From: Rarobacter incanus
Lineage (GTDB): Bacteria; Actinomycetota; Actinomycetes; Actinomycetales; Cellulomonadaceae
Direction of reading: 5' to 3'
Assembly (NCBI RefSeq): GCF_006715765.1
Contig: NZ_VFNV01000001.1
Location: 1,302,001 to 1,366,000 of the forward strand
Length of the DNA: 64,000 nt
This document shows positions 9,246 through 16,415 of the stretch, in pieces. The number at the start of each line of letters is the position of its first letter. Within the stretch, counting starts at the first letter, position 1. The translations under genes and the position numbers were made by a program. The notes under the pieces were generated by a model. It saw only the letters and a program-made list of their open reading frames with translations. It ran no database searches and was not told where the DNA came from.

Positions 9246-9806
9246 CTACTCGTCGGAGACCGCGCGCGTCTCACGCCCCTCGAATTCATCGGCCTCGCGC
9301 TGCGCGCCGCTTGTGTTGCCGAAGAGCAGTTCGGTGACGATGACGTGGACTCGCTCGACTTTCGGTACGTCCGGCAGTCGCAGCGGTTCTTCCGCCGCGG
9401 TCGTGAACACCAGGGTCCCGCAACCGAGGACTCGGTCGGTGATGGAGCGGTCGTAGGTGACGTTGTTGATCCGCGACAGCGGCACATCGTGGCCGGTCTT
9501 GTTGAGGATGCCGCGGCGGGTGATGATGCGCCGGTCGGTCAGCGTATACGTGGATGTCGACCAGCGAAGAAAGGGCAAGACAAACCATGCGACGACGCCG
9601 AGAGCGGCAGCGATGCCGATGACCCAGTACGACCACGGGCGCCAGGAGTCCGGCACCACCATGACGGCCAGCGCCGCCACGGCCAAGATGGCGAGCAGGG
9701 CGAGCACGGGGACGATGAGCGCCTTGGCATGCGTCCGCAGGGAGAGGATTACGCGCTCGTCCTTGCCCAGGATTTTTCGTGAAATTGCCATGGTCCATGG
9801 TGCCAT
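9246..9806 (-). CDS. PH-domain (DUF304-type) membrane protein
   Basis: This 186-residue protein has two adjacent membrane helices (about residues 29-50 and 60-80), then a bacterial pleckstrin-homology-like domain with the family pattern YTLTDRRIITRRGILNKTGHDVPLSRINNVTYD (about 87-120, split here only for description). A short acidic tail ends the protein. Such proteins sit in the cytoplasmic membrane and have no assigned biochemical function. An in-frame ATG at 9791 is an equally good start, and neither start has a clear ribosome site. The neighbours, a P-type ATPase downstream and a HAD enzyme upstream, give no functional link. Confidence 0.8.
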   Translation of the reverse strand: MAPWTMAISRKILGKDERVILSLRTHAKALIVPVLALLAILAVAALAVMVVPDSWRPWSYWVIGIAAALGVVAWFVLPFLRWSTSTYTLTDRRIITRRGILNKTGHDVPLSRINNVTYDRSITDRVLGCGTLVFTTAAEEPLRLPDVPKVERVHVIVTELLFGNTSGAQREADEFEGRETRAVSDE

Positions 9807-9908
9807 GCGCGAAGCGACGCTGACGAGCCCCGCTCCTGTTTGCGCCCGCCAACGAGCGCGCCCGCGATGGGGTGCCGGGGAACGTGCGACATTGGCGATG
9901 CCCAGTTT

Positions 9909-10688
9909 CTACAGCTGCGGGATGAGACCCTCCAGGAATTCTGCGGTATCCGTCCATCCGGTGACGGCGTGGCAGGGAACCCCCAGCGCCTTGACAGGGT
10001 AGTCGTTTCCGTCCGGGTCCAGGCGGTCCCCCACGAAGAGCATGTCGTCGAGCGGGATACCGGTCAGCGCGGCCAGCTTCCTCATCCCGTATGCCTTGTC
10101 GATGCCCTTACGCGTGATGTCAACGGAGGTGGAACCCCCGGACCGCACCTCCAGATCCGGCACGTCGGCGGCGACTGCGTCGCGCAGCGCGGACTTCTTC
10201 GCGCCGGTCGGATCCCACGCGGATTTGGCGGCAACGGGCGCCTGCTGGCCGAGCGCGGAGAACGTGATCTGGCTGCCCCGATCCTCCAGGATCGGCCCCC
10301 ACGTGTCGGTCTCCCACAGGCCCAGTTCCTTGGCTCGCTTTTCAACGGAGGCGAGCGCCCGGGACTTTTCATCGTCCGTGAGGTCCTCGGCGTAGATCTG
10401 ATCCCAGCCACCGCTCGAGTGCGTGTAGTACTGCGTTCCGCAGGTCGGCATCAGGTGCAGGCGAGACAGTTCCTGGTCGCTGGCCCCCGTCAGGTTGTCG
10501 ATGACCTGCATTGTGAACTGGCCCAGTTGCCCACCGGAGATGATGCAAACCGGCACGCGGTCAAGGAGCCTGCGCAGCAGGTCCGCCATGCGCGGGTCGA
10601 GTGGCGACTTGGAGGGCGCGAGCGTGTCGTCGAGGTCGAATGCAACAAGTTTGGGGGTGCGGCCGGCGGCGCTGTCAGCAATAGTCAC
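9909..10688 (-). CDS. HAD-IIB phosphatase, phosphomannomutase-like
   Basis: This protein has about 259 residues. Motif I FDLDDTLAPS is near residue 15, motif II is ISGGQ near 50, and the motif III/IV region has DKAYGMRKLA followed by VGDRLDPDGNDYPVKALG. A C2-type cap domain lies between. The pattern, including GGSTSVDITRKGIDKAYG, resembles the alpha-phosphomannomutase branch of HAD-IIB, so interconversion of mannose-1-P and mannose-6-P is plausible, but a plain sugar phosphatase is possible. The GTG at 10688 is chosen because a TACAAT -10 box ends seven bases before it, which would make the mRNA leaderless; a GTG at 10694 is in frame. A LacI-type operator at 10711-10726, identical in core to that of the 54-58 kb ABC cluster, supports a role in mannoside use. 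Confidence 0.75.
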   Translation of the reverse strand: MTIADSAAGRTPKLVAFDLDDTLAPSKSPLDPRMADLLRRLLDRVPVCIISGGQLGQFTMQVIDNLTGASDQELSRLHLMPTCGTQYYTHSSGGWDQIYAEDLTDDEKSRALASVEKRAKELGLWETDTWGPILEDRGSQITFSALGQQAPVAAKSAWDPTGAKKSALRDAVAADVPDLEVRSGGSTSVDITRKGIDKAYGMRKLAALTGIPLDDMLFVGDRLDPDGNDYPVKALGVPCHAVTGWTDTAEFLEGLIPQL

Positions 10689-10694
10689 CCGCAC

Positions 10695-10700
10695 ATTGTA
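10695..10700 (-). promoter_or_regulatory. -10 box giving a likely leaderless HAD transcript
   Basis: Read leftward, TACAAT at 10700-10695 is a near-perfect -10 hexamer. The expected start point falls on or near the GTG at 10688, implying a leaderless mRNA. The LacI-type palindrome at 10711-10726 covers the -35 position. Confidence 0.5.
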
Positions 10701-10710
10701 CACAACATGT

Positions 10711-10726
10711 ACCGAAACGTTTCGGC
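10711..10726. promoter_or_regulatory. LacI-type operator upstream of the HAD gene
   Basis: The sequence ACCGAAACGTTTCGGC contains the perfect 14-bp palindrome CCGAAACGTTTCGG with the central CG typical of LacI-family operators. The same core occurs at 57996-58011 before the ABC transporter genes whose neighbour is a LacI regulator. It overlaps the presumed -35 region of the HAD gene and lies 86 bp before the divergent RAM-domain gene. Confidence 0.8.
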
Positions 10727-10811
10727 ATTGCGTCGTTGCGCTGCATGGGACTCGACGCGCGACAATGGAATCAGGCGCCACCCGTGCCAGCACCTACTTG
10801 GAAGGCCAGCC

Positions 10812-11093
10812 ATGATCACCGCCATTGTCCACATCGACACCGAACCAGACCAGATCCCCGAGGTTGCCCAGACCCTCGCCGACCTGCCCGGGGTCTCCGA
10901 GGTTTACTCCGTAACCGGAGACATTGACCTGATCGCCTTGGTTCGAGTTCGCCGCCACGAGGAACTGGCCGACGCAATCGCCGCCGGAATCTCGAAGGTG
11001 CCCGGCGTCCTGCGCACGCAGACCTTTATTGCGTTCCGCGCCTACTCCGAGCACGATCTGGAGCGGGCCTTCGACCTGGGCCTCGACGACTAA
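10812..11093 (+). CDS. stand-alone Lrp/AsnC ligand-binding (RAM) domain protein
   Basis: This 93-residue protein consists only of the alpha/beta ligand-binding domain of Lrp/AsnC regulators, with no helix-turn-helix: it begins MITAIVHIDTEPDQIPEVAQ and has the core GDIDLIALVRVR followed by GVLRTQTFIAF. These small proteins form dimers or larger rings that bind amino acids, and some modulate full-length Lrp proteins. The ATG at 10812 is preceded by GGAAGG. A long open frame extends upstream, but only this part is conserved-looking. The DUF606 transporter follows directly and may be cotranscribed, so amino-acid sensing linked to that transporter is possible but unproven. Confidence 0.85.
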   Translation: MITAIVHIDTEPDQIPEVAQTLADLPGVSEVYSVTGDIDLIALVRVRRHEELADAIAAGISKVPGVLRTQTFIAFRAYSEHDLERAFDLGLDD

Positions 11094-12123
11094 GGACCAC
11101 GCCCTGATAGCTCTAGCCCTCGCCACGGCCGTAACCGTCGGCGCGATTTTGCCCGTCCAAACAGCGATTAACACCCGCCTGTCGCGCGCCCTCGCATCCA
11201 CCTGGCTGGCCTCCGCGTCGTCGTTCCTGGTGGGCACGACCGCGCTCGCCGCGGTATTCATTGCGACAAGGCCGGACCTGTCGGGGTTCGATGCCGGCGC
11301 GCAGCCCTGGTGGATCTGGATAGGGGGCGCGTGCGGGGTCGTGTTCCTGACGCTCAACATGGTCCTGATGGGCCATATGGGCGCCGCGACCGCCGTCGTC
11401 ATTCCGGTGGTCGGGCAGGTTGTCGGCGGTTTGATTATCGACGAGTTCTCCCTTGTGGGGGCGCCCGCACACCCTATATCTGCGGCGCGAATAGTCGGCG
11501 CCTCGCTGGTCATCGTCGGCGCGTGGTTGTCGTCGGTGAACCGTTCGGCGCGGCCCTTAGCCGCGCCGATCGAAGAGACTAGCCCGGCCGCCCAGCGCAC
11601 CGGCGGCAACGCGACCCGAACGGCCGCCGGTCCCGCCGCTCAACGGACCGCGAACGCAAGCATCCGGCGGGGGCGTTTCTTGCCCGCCCTCGTGGCTGTG
11701 GGCGTTGTCGGTGGGATGCTGTCCGCCGTACAGACCACCGCAAACGGTGCACTCGGCGCGCGCGCCGGCTCGGCGATTTTTGCGGCCCTCGTGTCGTTCG
11801 CGGTCGGTGCGGTGTGCCTGGTGGCGATCACCCTCGGCGCGCGCACCTGGCGTTCGATACCGTGGGAGACCGATCGTCCCGCTCCCAAGTTGTTCGTTGG
11901 TGGCCTGCTCGGTGCCGCGTTCGTGGCGGGTTCCGCGTACGCGGCCCCCACGCTCGGAACCTCGGTGACGGTCTCCGTCGTTCTGTTGGGGCAGCTGATA
12001 GCGTCCCTGGTGATCGACCACTTCGGCGCCCTCGGCGCGGCGAAGCGCCCCGTTACTTCCCTGCGCCTGCTGGGCGCCGCAACGGTGCTAGCGGGCGTCG
12101 CCGTCGTGCGACTCATCGGTTGA
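11029..12123 (+). CDS. DMT-superfamily transporter, duplicated DUF606 (YdcZ-like)
   Basis: This polytopic membrane protein has up to 364 residues and about ten hydrophobic helices arranged as two DUF606/YdcZ halves. Half 1 covers about residues 26-170 (TVGAILPVQTAINTRLSRAL...GQVVGGLIIDEFSL) and half 2 about residues 215-363 (GGMLSAVQTTANGALGARAG...GQLIASLVIDHFGAL). The halves are joined by an Ala/Arg-rich hydrophilic linker. In most species the halves are separate approximately 150-residue proteins. The substrate is unknown. The only standard upstream start is TTG 11029, overlapping the previous gene by 65 bp. The natural start may be the CTG at 11104 just before the first helix. Confidence 0.8.
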   Translation: MRSAPTPSTIWSGPSTWASTTKDHALIALALATAVTVGAILPVQTAINTRLSRALASTWLASASSFLVGTTALAAVFIATRPDLSGFDAGAQPWWIWIGGACGVVFLTLNMVLMGHMGAATAVVIPVVGQVVGGLIIDEFSLVGAPAHPISAARIVGASLVIVGAWLSSVNRSARPLAAPIEETSPAAQRTGGNATRTAAGPAAQRTANASIRRGRFLPALVAVGVVGGMLSAVQTTANGALGARAGSAIFAALVSFAVGAVCLVAITLGARTWRSIPWETDRPAPKLFVGGLLGAAFVAGSAYAAPTLGTSVTVSVVLLGQLIASLVIDHFGALGAAKRPVTSLRLLGAATVLAGVAVVRLIG

Positions 12124-12140
12124 CCGGTTGGCACGGCTGA

Positions 12141-12212
12141 CACGGCTAGACGCCCGCAGAGCCATGCGCCTCATCGGCTAACGGGCTGGCACGGCTAGAC
12201 GCCCGCAGAGCC
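12141..12212. repeat. short tandem duplication at the mazG 3' end
   Basis: CACGGCTAGACGCCCGCAG followed by AGCC occurs at 12141-12163 and again at 12190-12212, offset by 49 bp, with related sequence between (CTCATCGG...). The second copy contains the mazG stop codon, so a local duplication has copied the junction between the convergent transporter and mazG genes. Confidence 0.8.
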
Positions 12213-12929
12213 GGTTTCCCCTGCGGAACCGATCACTCCTGCGTCGCCCAGCTTCACCTCGGCGTCACGAATCTCGCCTGCAAGCTCGCGGACGGTCGCC
12301 CGCAACGCGTTTTCCGGGTCAAAACCCTGCGCGCGGGCCGCCGCGGTCATAGCAAGCAGCATCCTGCCCACTTCGCGTTCGTCCGCGAACGGGAACGACG
12401 CGGCCATGGAATCGCGATCCCCCATGAGCCCCAAGGACTCGCCACGGGAAATGACCTTGGCGGCGAGCGCTAACGCCGGGAGCGACTGCGGCACCCCCTC
12501 AAGAACCGATGTGCGCGCGGCCTTTTCCTCGTCCTTTATCCGCTTCCAACTGGCTTCGATTTCAGCGATGTCTTGCGTTCGCTGCGATTCGTCGCCGAAC
12601 ACGTGGGCGTGGCGGCGGCGCATCTTCTCGTTCGTGGCAGCGGCGATCGAATCGAGGTCGTACCCTTCGCCATCGCGGCGCGCAATTTCGGCGTGAAAGA
12701 GCACTTGGAACAGCACGTCCCCCAGTTCCTCCGCCACCTCTTCCGCGTCCCCCGCTTCGATCGCGTCGATCGCCTCGCACGATTCCTCAAGCAGGTACTT
12801 AGCAAGGGTCTTATGGGTTTGCTGCCGATCCCAGGCACATCCGCCGGGCGCGAGCAGCACATGCACGGTTTCGATCAACTGGTCGACGGCAGACTCCGCC
12901 CGTGGCGCGTCAGAGAATAGCGATGGCAT
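12195..12929 (-). CDS. mazG: nucleoside triphosphate pyrophosphohydrolase MazG
   Basis: This 244-residue house-cleaning enzyme hydrolyses NTPs or dNTPs to monophosphate and PPi. The N-terminal half has the MazG core CAWDRQQTHKTLAKYLLEE, then the metal-binding EELGDVLFQVLFHAEIA (about residues 67-83) and EKMRRRHAHVFGD (101-113). The C-terminal half is the more divergent second domain seen in EcMazG-type proteins. It lies 25 bp after the GH65 gene on the same strand and may be the last gene of pgmB-GH65-mazG, although the role is unrelated. The last residues (GSAGETGSAGV) are repetitive and coincide with a local DNA duplication. Confidence 0.92.
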   Translation of the reverse strand: MPSLFSDAPRAESAVDQLIETVHVLLAPGGCAWDRQQTHKTLAKYLLEESCEAIDAIEAGDAEEVAEELGDVLFQVLFHAEIARRDGEGYDLDSIAAATNEKMRRRHAHVFGDESQRTQDIAEIEASWKRIKDEEKAARTSVLEGVPQSLPALALAAKVISRGESLGLMGDRDSMAASFPFADEREVGRMLLAMTAAARAQGFDPENALRATVRELAGEIRDAEVKLGDAGVIGSAGETGSAGV

Positions 12930-12954
12930 GCCCCCACCTTACGTGCACCCACCA

Positions 12955-15468
12955 TCAGATGTCGTTGGTGGCCTGGTGCACCGCGGCGAGCGACTGCGGC
13001 ACCGTCGCGGTCATGCGAGTCCCGTCGGCGCGCCTTGTCCCTTCGATGTCGCCGACATCTGGTGACCCGATGATGCGCGGCGATTCCGGCAGCATGACGG
13101 TGACGGCCCCCGCCGAGGTAACCGTGACTAGCTTCCCGCACACGACGATGTCCGCCGCATCGCCGTCCTCCACGCTGAGGGTAACCTCACCCTGCCGCAC
13201 GTCCACGCGCACCCGCGTGCCAAGCAGGCAGAGCCTGAAGGTGAGTCCCTCCCACACCTCGGGCAGCCGCGGATCGAGCGAGAAAGTGCCCACGTAGTCA
13301 CGGAATCCGCCAAACCCGCAAACCAGCGCATTCCAGACCCCGCCGATGGACGCAACGTGCACACCGTCCGCCGCGTTGTGGTGCAGGTCGGCCAGGTCCA
13401 CGAAGGCCGCAGAACGGAAGTAGTCGAGCGCCAGTTCTTGGTACCCCACTTCCGAGGCGATGATCGACTGCACCACGGCGGACAGCGTCGAGTCGCCGGT
13501 CGTCAGGGGGTCGTAGTAGTCAAAGTCGGCCAGTTTATCGGCCGTCGTGAATTCGTCACCCTGCAAGAAGAGCGCAAGCACGACGTCGGCCTGCTTGAGA
13601 ACCTGGAACCTGTAAATGACAAGCGGATGGTAGTGCAGCAACAACGGGCGCTTGTCCGGCGGGGTATTGGGAAGGTCCCACAGTTCCTTTTCCAAGAACT
13701 GCGCATCTTGCGGGTGAATCCCCAGGCGGCCGTCGTACGGGATGGCCATGTGCTCGGCGGCCCGGTGCCACTGGGCCGTTTCATCCTCGGTGATCCCCAG
13801 TCGCCGGATCGCGTCCTGGTAGTGCTGCGGGAAGTCCCGCTTCAGCAGCGCCAACGCCCGCAACGCCCCGCGCAGGTTCGCGCGCGCCATCACGTTAGTG
13901 AACATGTTGTCGTTCACCACCGTCGTGTATTCGTCCGGGCCGGTGACGCCGTGAATATGGAAGGTATCGTCTCCATTTTCGCGCCAGAATCCCAGGTCTG
14001 CCCACAGACGTGCTGTTTCGACCAAGAGATCGATGCCCTCGCGGGCCAAGAAATCCTCGTCGCCGGTCGCGTTGACGTACTGACGCACCGCGTGGGCAAT
14101 GTCCGCATCGATGTGATACTGAGCTGTACCGGCCGCGTAGTAGGCGGAAGCCTCTTGGCCGTTGATGGTGCGCCACGGGAACAGGGCACCGTTCTGGTTC
14201 AGTTCGACCGCACGCTGCCGGGCGGCGGGCAGCATTGTGTACCGGAACCGCAACGCATTGCGGGCGTACAACGGCGACGTGTAGGTCAGGAACGGAAGCA
14301 CGTAAATTTCGGTGTCCCAGAAGTAGTGCCCGGAGTATCCCGAACCGGTCACACCCTTCGCGGGAATCCCATTTCCCTCCGCGCGCGCGGTCGCCTGCGC
14401 AAGCTCGAAAAGGTTCCACCGGATGGCCTGTTGCAGTTCGGGCTGCCCGTGGACCTCCACGTCGGATCGTGCCCAAAAGTCGTCCAACCAGGCACGCTGC
14501 CGCTTGAACTCGCCGCGCGCCCCTCGCTCCGCAACCCTGTCGAGCGTCATCTCGCAGCGTTCGATGAGCTCACGCGACGGCACACCGCGCGAGGTGTGGT
14601 AGCTAACCAGCTTGGTAACCGTGGTGGGCACGCCCGCGCGCGCGTGCACCTGGTAGACCTGCTTGCATACGTCCGCCTCCGCGGATCCCGATTGCGTGTA
14701 CGGGTTATCCGTCTCGATTGCGTGATCGGCCACCACACCGATGGTCATTCCCGACGAGGCCGCCCGATACCCCAGGGCGAGTCGCCCCTCGCGGTGCCAG
14801 TGGACCTCGGGCAGCAGGACTCGTCCCTGTAATGATTCCGCCTTGCGGGGATCCATCCCCTCTCCCATGGCGGCACTGGGAACGTAATACTCGTCTTGGC
14901 CGTCTTGCCGATTGAGCATCTGACACGAGATAGTGACCGGCACATCTGCCCCGTCCAAGACCGTTACCTCGTAGGTCATGACGGCAAGGTGACGTTCGGG
15001 GAAGGAAACCATGCGCTGCGACACGATGCGCACGCGCCTACCCGATGGCGTTTGCCACACCAAATCGCGGCGCAGCAAGCCGTCCCTGAAGTCCAGTTCG
15101 CGGGAATACTGGTGCAGATCCGCGACGGAAAGCAGCAGCGGTTCGTCATCCACGTAGATGCGGATGGTCTTCGCGTCGGGGGCATTGATGATGGTCTGCC
15201 CCACCTTCGCGAACCCGAAGGCCTCCTCAGCGTGGCGAATGGTCCAAGTCTCGTGGAATCCGTTGACGAAGGTCCCCTGGGAATGCGAATCGCGGCCCTC
15301 TTCGACGTTCCCGCGCAAGCCCAAGTAGCCGTTACCGACCGCGAAGAGAGTTTCGGTTACGCCCAGATCGGATCCGTCGTAACGGGTCTCGACCAGTCGC
15401 CAAGGATCAACGGGGAACCGGGTGCGGTCGATCGGATCGCCGTGCGGTGCCTTGCCGTGAGCCATCAC
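12955..15468 (-). CDS. GH65 family disaccharide phosphorylase (maltose/trehalose type)
   Basis: This 837-residue cytoplasmic enzyme has the GH65 layout. An N-terminal beta-sandwich is about residues 1-300, the (alpha/alpha)6 barrel starts around 345 (RWNLFELAQATARAEGNGIPAKG), and TGSGYSGHYFWDTEIY follows at about 370-385. The catalytic acid is the Glu of HGVTGPDEYTTVVNDN near 495. A short C-terminal beta domain ends the protein. Inverting phosphorolysis of an alpha-glucosyl disaccharide gives beta-glucose-1-phosphate and a sugar. The immediately upstream, overlapping beta-phosphoglucomutase gene supplies the next step. Maltose, trehalose, kojibiose and nigerose phosphorylases cannot be told apart here. 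The start is GTG at 15468 overlapping the pgmB stop, or the ATG just after. Confidence 0.9.
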   Translation of the reverse strand: MMAHGKAPHGDPIDRTRFPVDPWRLVETRYDGSDLGVTETLFAVGNGYLGLRGNVEEGRDSHSQGTFVNGFHETWTIRHAEEAFGFAKVGQTIINAPDAKTIRIYVDDEPLLLSVADLHQYSRELDFRDGLLRRDLVWQTPSGRRVRIVSQRMVSFPERHLAVMTYEVTVLDGADVPVTISCQMLNRQDGQDEYYVPSAAMGEGMDPRKAESLQGRVLLPEVHWHREGRLALGYRAASSGMTIGVVADHAIETDNPYTQSGSAEADVCKQVYQVHARAGVPTTVTKLVSYHTSRGVPSRELIERCEMTLDRVAERGARGEFKRQRAWLDDFWARSDVEVHGQPELQQAIRWNLFELAQATARAEGNGIPAKGVTGSGYSGHYFWDTEIYVLPFLTYTSPLYARNALRFRYTMLPAARQRAVELNQNGALFPWRTINGQEASAYYAAGTAQYHIDADIAHAVRQYVNATGDEDFLAREGIDLLVETARLWADLGFWRENGDDTFHIHGVTGPDEYTTVVNDNMFTNVMARANLRGALRALALLKRDFPQHYQDAIRRLGITEDETAQWHRAAEHMAIPYDGRLGIHPQDAQFLEKELWDLPNTPPDKRPLLLHYHPLVIYRFQVLKQADVVLALFLQGDEFTTADKLADFDYYDPLTTGDSTLSAVVQSIIASEVGYQELALDYFRSAAFVDLADLHHNAADGVHVASIGGVWNALVCGFGGFRDYVGTFSLDPRLPEVWEGLTFRLCLLGTRVRVDVRQGEVTLSVEDGDAADIVVCGKLVTVTSAGAVTVMLPESPRIIGSPDVGDIEGTRRADGTRMTATVPQSLAAVHQATNDI

Positions 15469-16223
15469 TGCGCTCCGTTCGCCGCGGCGAATACGGGAAC
15501 CGCCTCGGCAAGGTCGTCGACCACCACATCCGCACCGCTATCCAATAGCACCCCGGTGCCCGCACCGCGGTTCACGCCGAGCACCAGCCCAAAGGAGCCG
15601 GCGCGGCCCGCGGCCACGCCCGACGGCGCATCCTCGATGACGACCGCCTGCCCGTACGGGACGCCCAGTTGGTCGGCGGCAAACCGGTAGGTATCGGGCG
15701 CAGGTTTACCGGCGAGACCCCGCTTAGCGGCCAAGAGCCCGTCAACGACGATCGGGAAGAAGCCGTCGAGCGACGCAGCCCTGAGCACCGCCACCGCGTT
15801 GCGGCTGGATGAGACGACCGCCATGGAGACGTCGGCGGCGGCCAGCTGCCTCACGAATTCCAACGAACCTGCGTAGGGCTGCACGCCATCGCTCGCGAGA
15901 ACGGCGCTGAACTCGTCATTCTTCTTGTTCCCAAGCCCGCACACCGTACGCGCATCCGCACCATCGGCAGGGTCGCCGTAGGGCAGCTCGATCCCGCGCG
16001 AGGCCAGCAGGTCGGCGACGCCTGCATACCGCGGCTTGCCGTCCAGGTAGGCAAAGTAGTCGGCATCCGTGTAGGCGGCGACCCCATAGTCGGTAAAGAC
16101 CTGCCCGAACATGCGGGCCCACGCCCGCATGTGCACCTCAACGGTCGGCGTCAAAACGCCGTCCAGGTCGAACAGGTACGCCGCCTTGCCTATCAGGTCG
16201 TCGCTTCGCAGCAGGTGTGCCAT
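15465..16223 (-). CDS. pgmB: beta-phosphoglucomutase-family HAD hydrolase
   Basis: This 252-residue enzyme converts beta-glucose-1-phosphate to glucose-6-phosphate. Motif I YLFDLDGVLTPTVEVHMRAW at about residues 16-35 has the two Asp nucleophile/acid pair; AVVSSSRN is motif II; KPAPDTYRFAADQLG has the motif III Lys; VVIEDAPSGVAAGRAG is motif IV. The helical cap is of the beta-PGM type. ATG 16223 is preceded by AAGGGA and is preferred to a far-upstream start that adds 42 non-conserved residues. The gene is translationally coupled to the GH65 phosphorylase, a standard pairing for phosphorolytic maltose or trehalose use. Confidence 0.92.
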   Translation of the reverse strand: MAHLLRSDDLIGKAAYLFDLDGVLTPTVEVHMRAWARMFGQVFTDYGVAAYTDADYFAYLDGKPRYAGVADLLASRGIELPYGDPADGADARTVCGLGNKKNDEFSAVLASDGVQPYAGSLEFVRQLAAADVSMAVVSSSRNAVAVLRAASLDGFFPIVVDGLLAAKRGLAGKPAPDTYRFAADQLGVPYGQAVVIEDAPSGVAAGRAGSFGLVLGVNRGAGTGVLLDSGADVVVDDLAEAVPVFAAANGAQ

Positions 16224-16350
16224 TGCCAAGATCCCTTCGGTGCGCCGGATGCGAGGCGGCGCATAGAACACGCCTGCCCTGGTCGTTCGATAGTAGTAGG
16301 CCCGTATGACAGTGACGTGAACGGCGTGTATTTCTTTGCCCACTGGCAAA

Positions 16351-16392
16351 CGCGGGTGGCCCGGTACCGAAAAAGGTAACGGGCCACCCGCG
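16351..16392. terminator. strong hairpin after the surface-protein gene
   Basis: CGCGGGTGGCCCG at 16351-16363 pairs perfectly with 16380-16392, and the inner GTACC/GGTAAC bases nearly close the stem, giving about 17 bp around a short A-rich loop. It lies 24 bp after the stop of the leftward adhesin gene. Confidence 0.7.
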
Positions 16393-16415
16393 TTCGCCTC
16401 ACTCCAGGACGTGCG

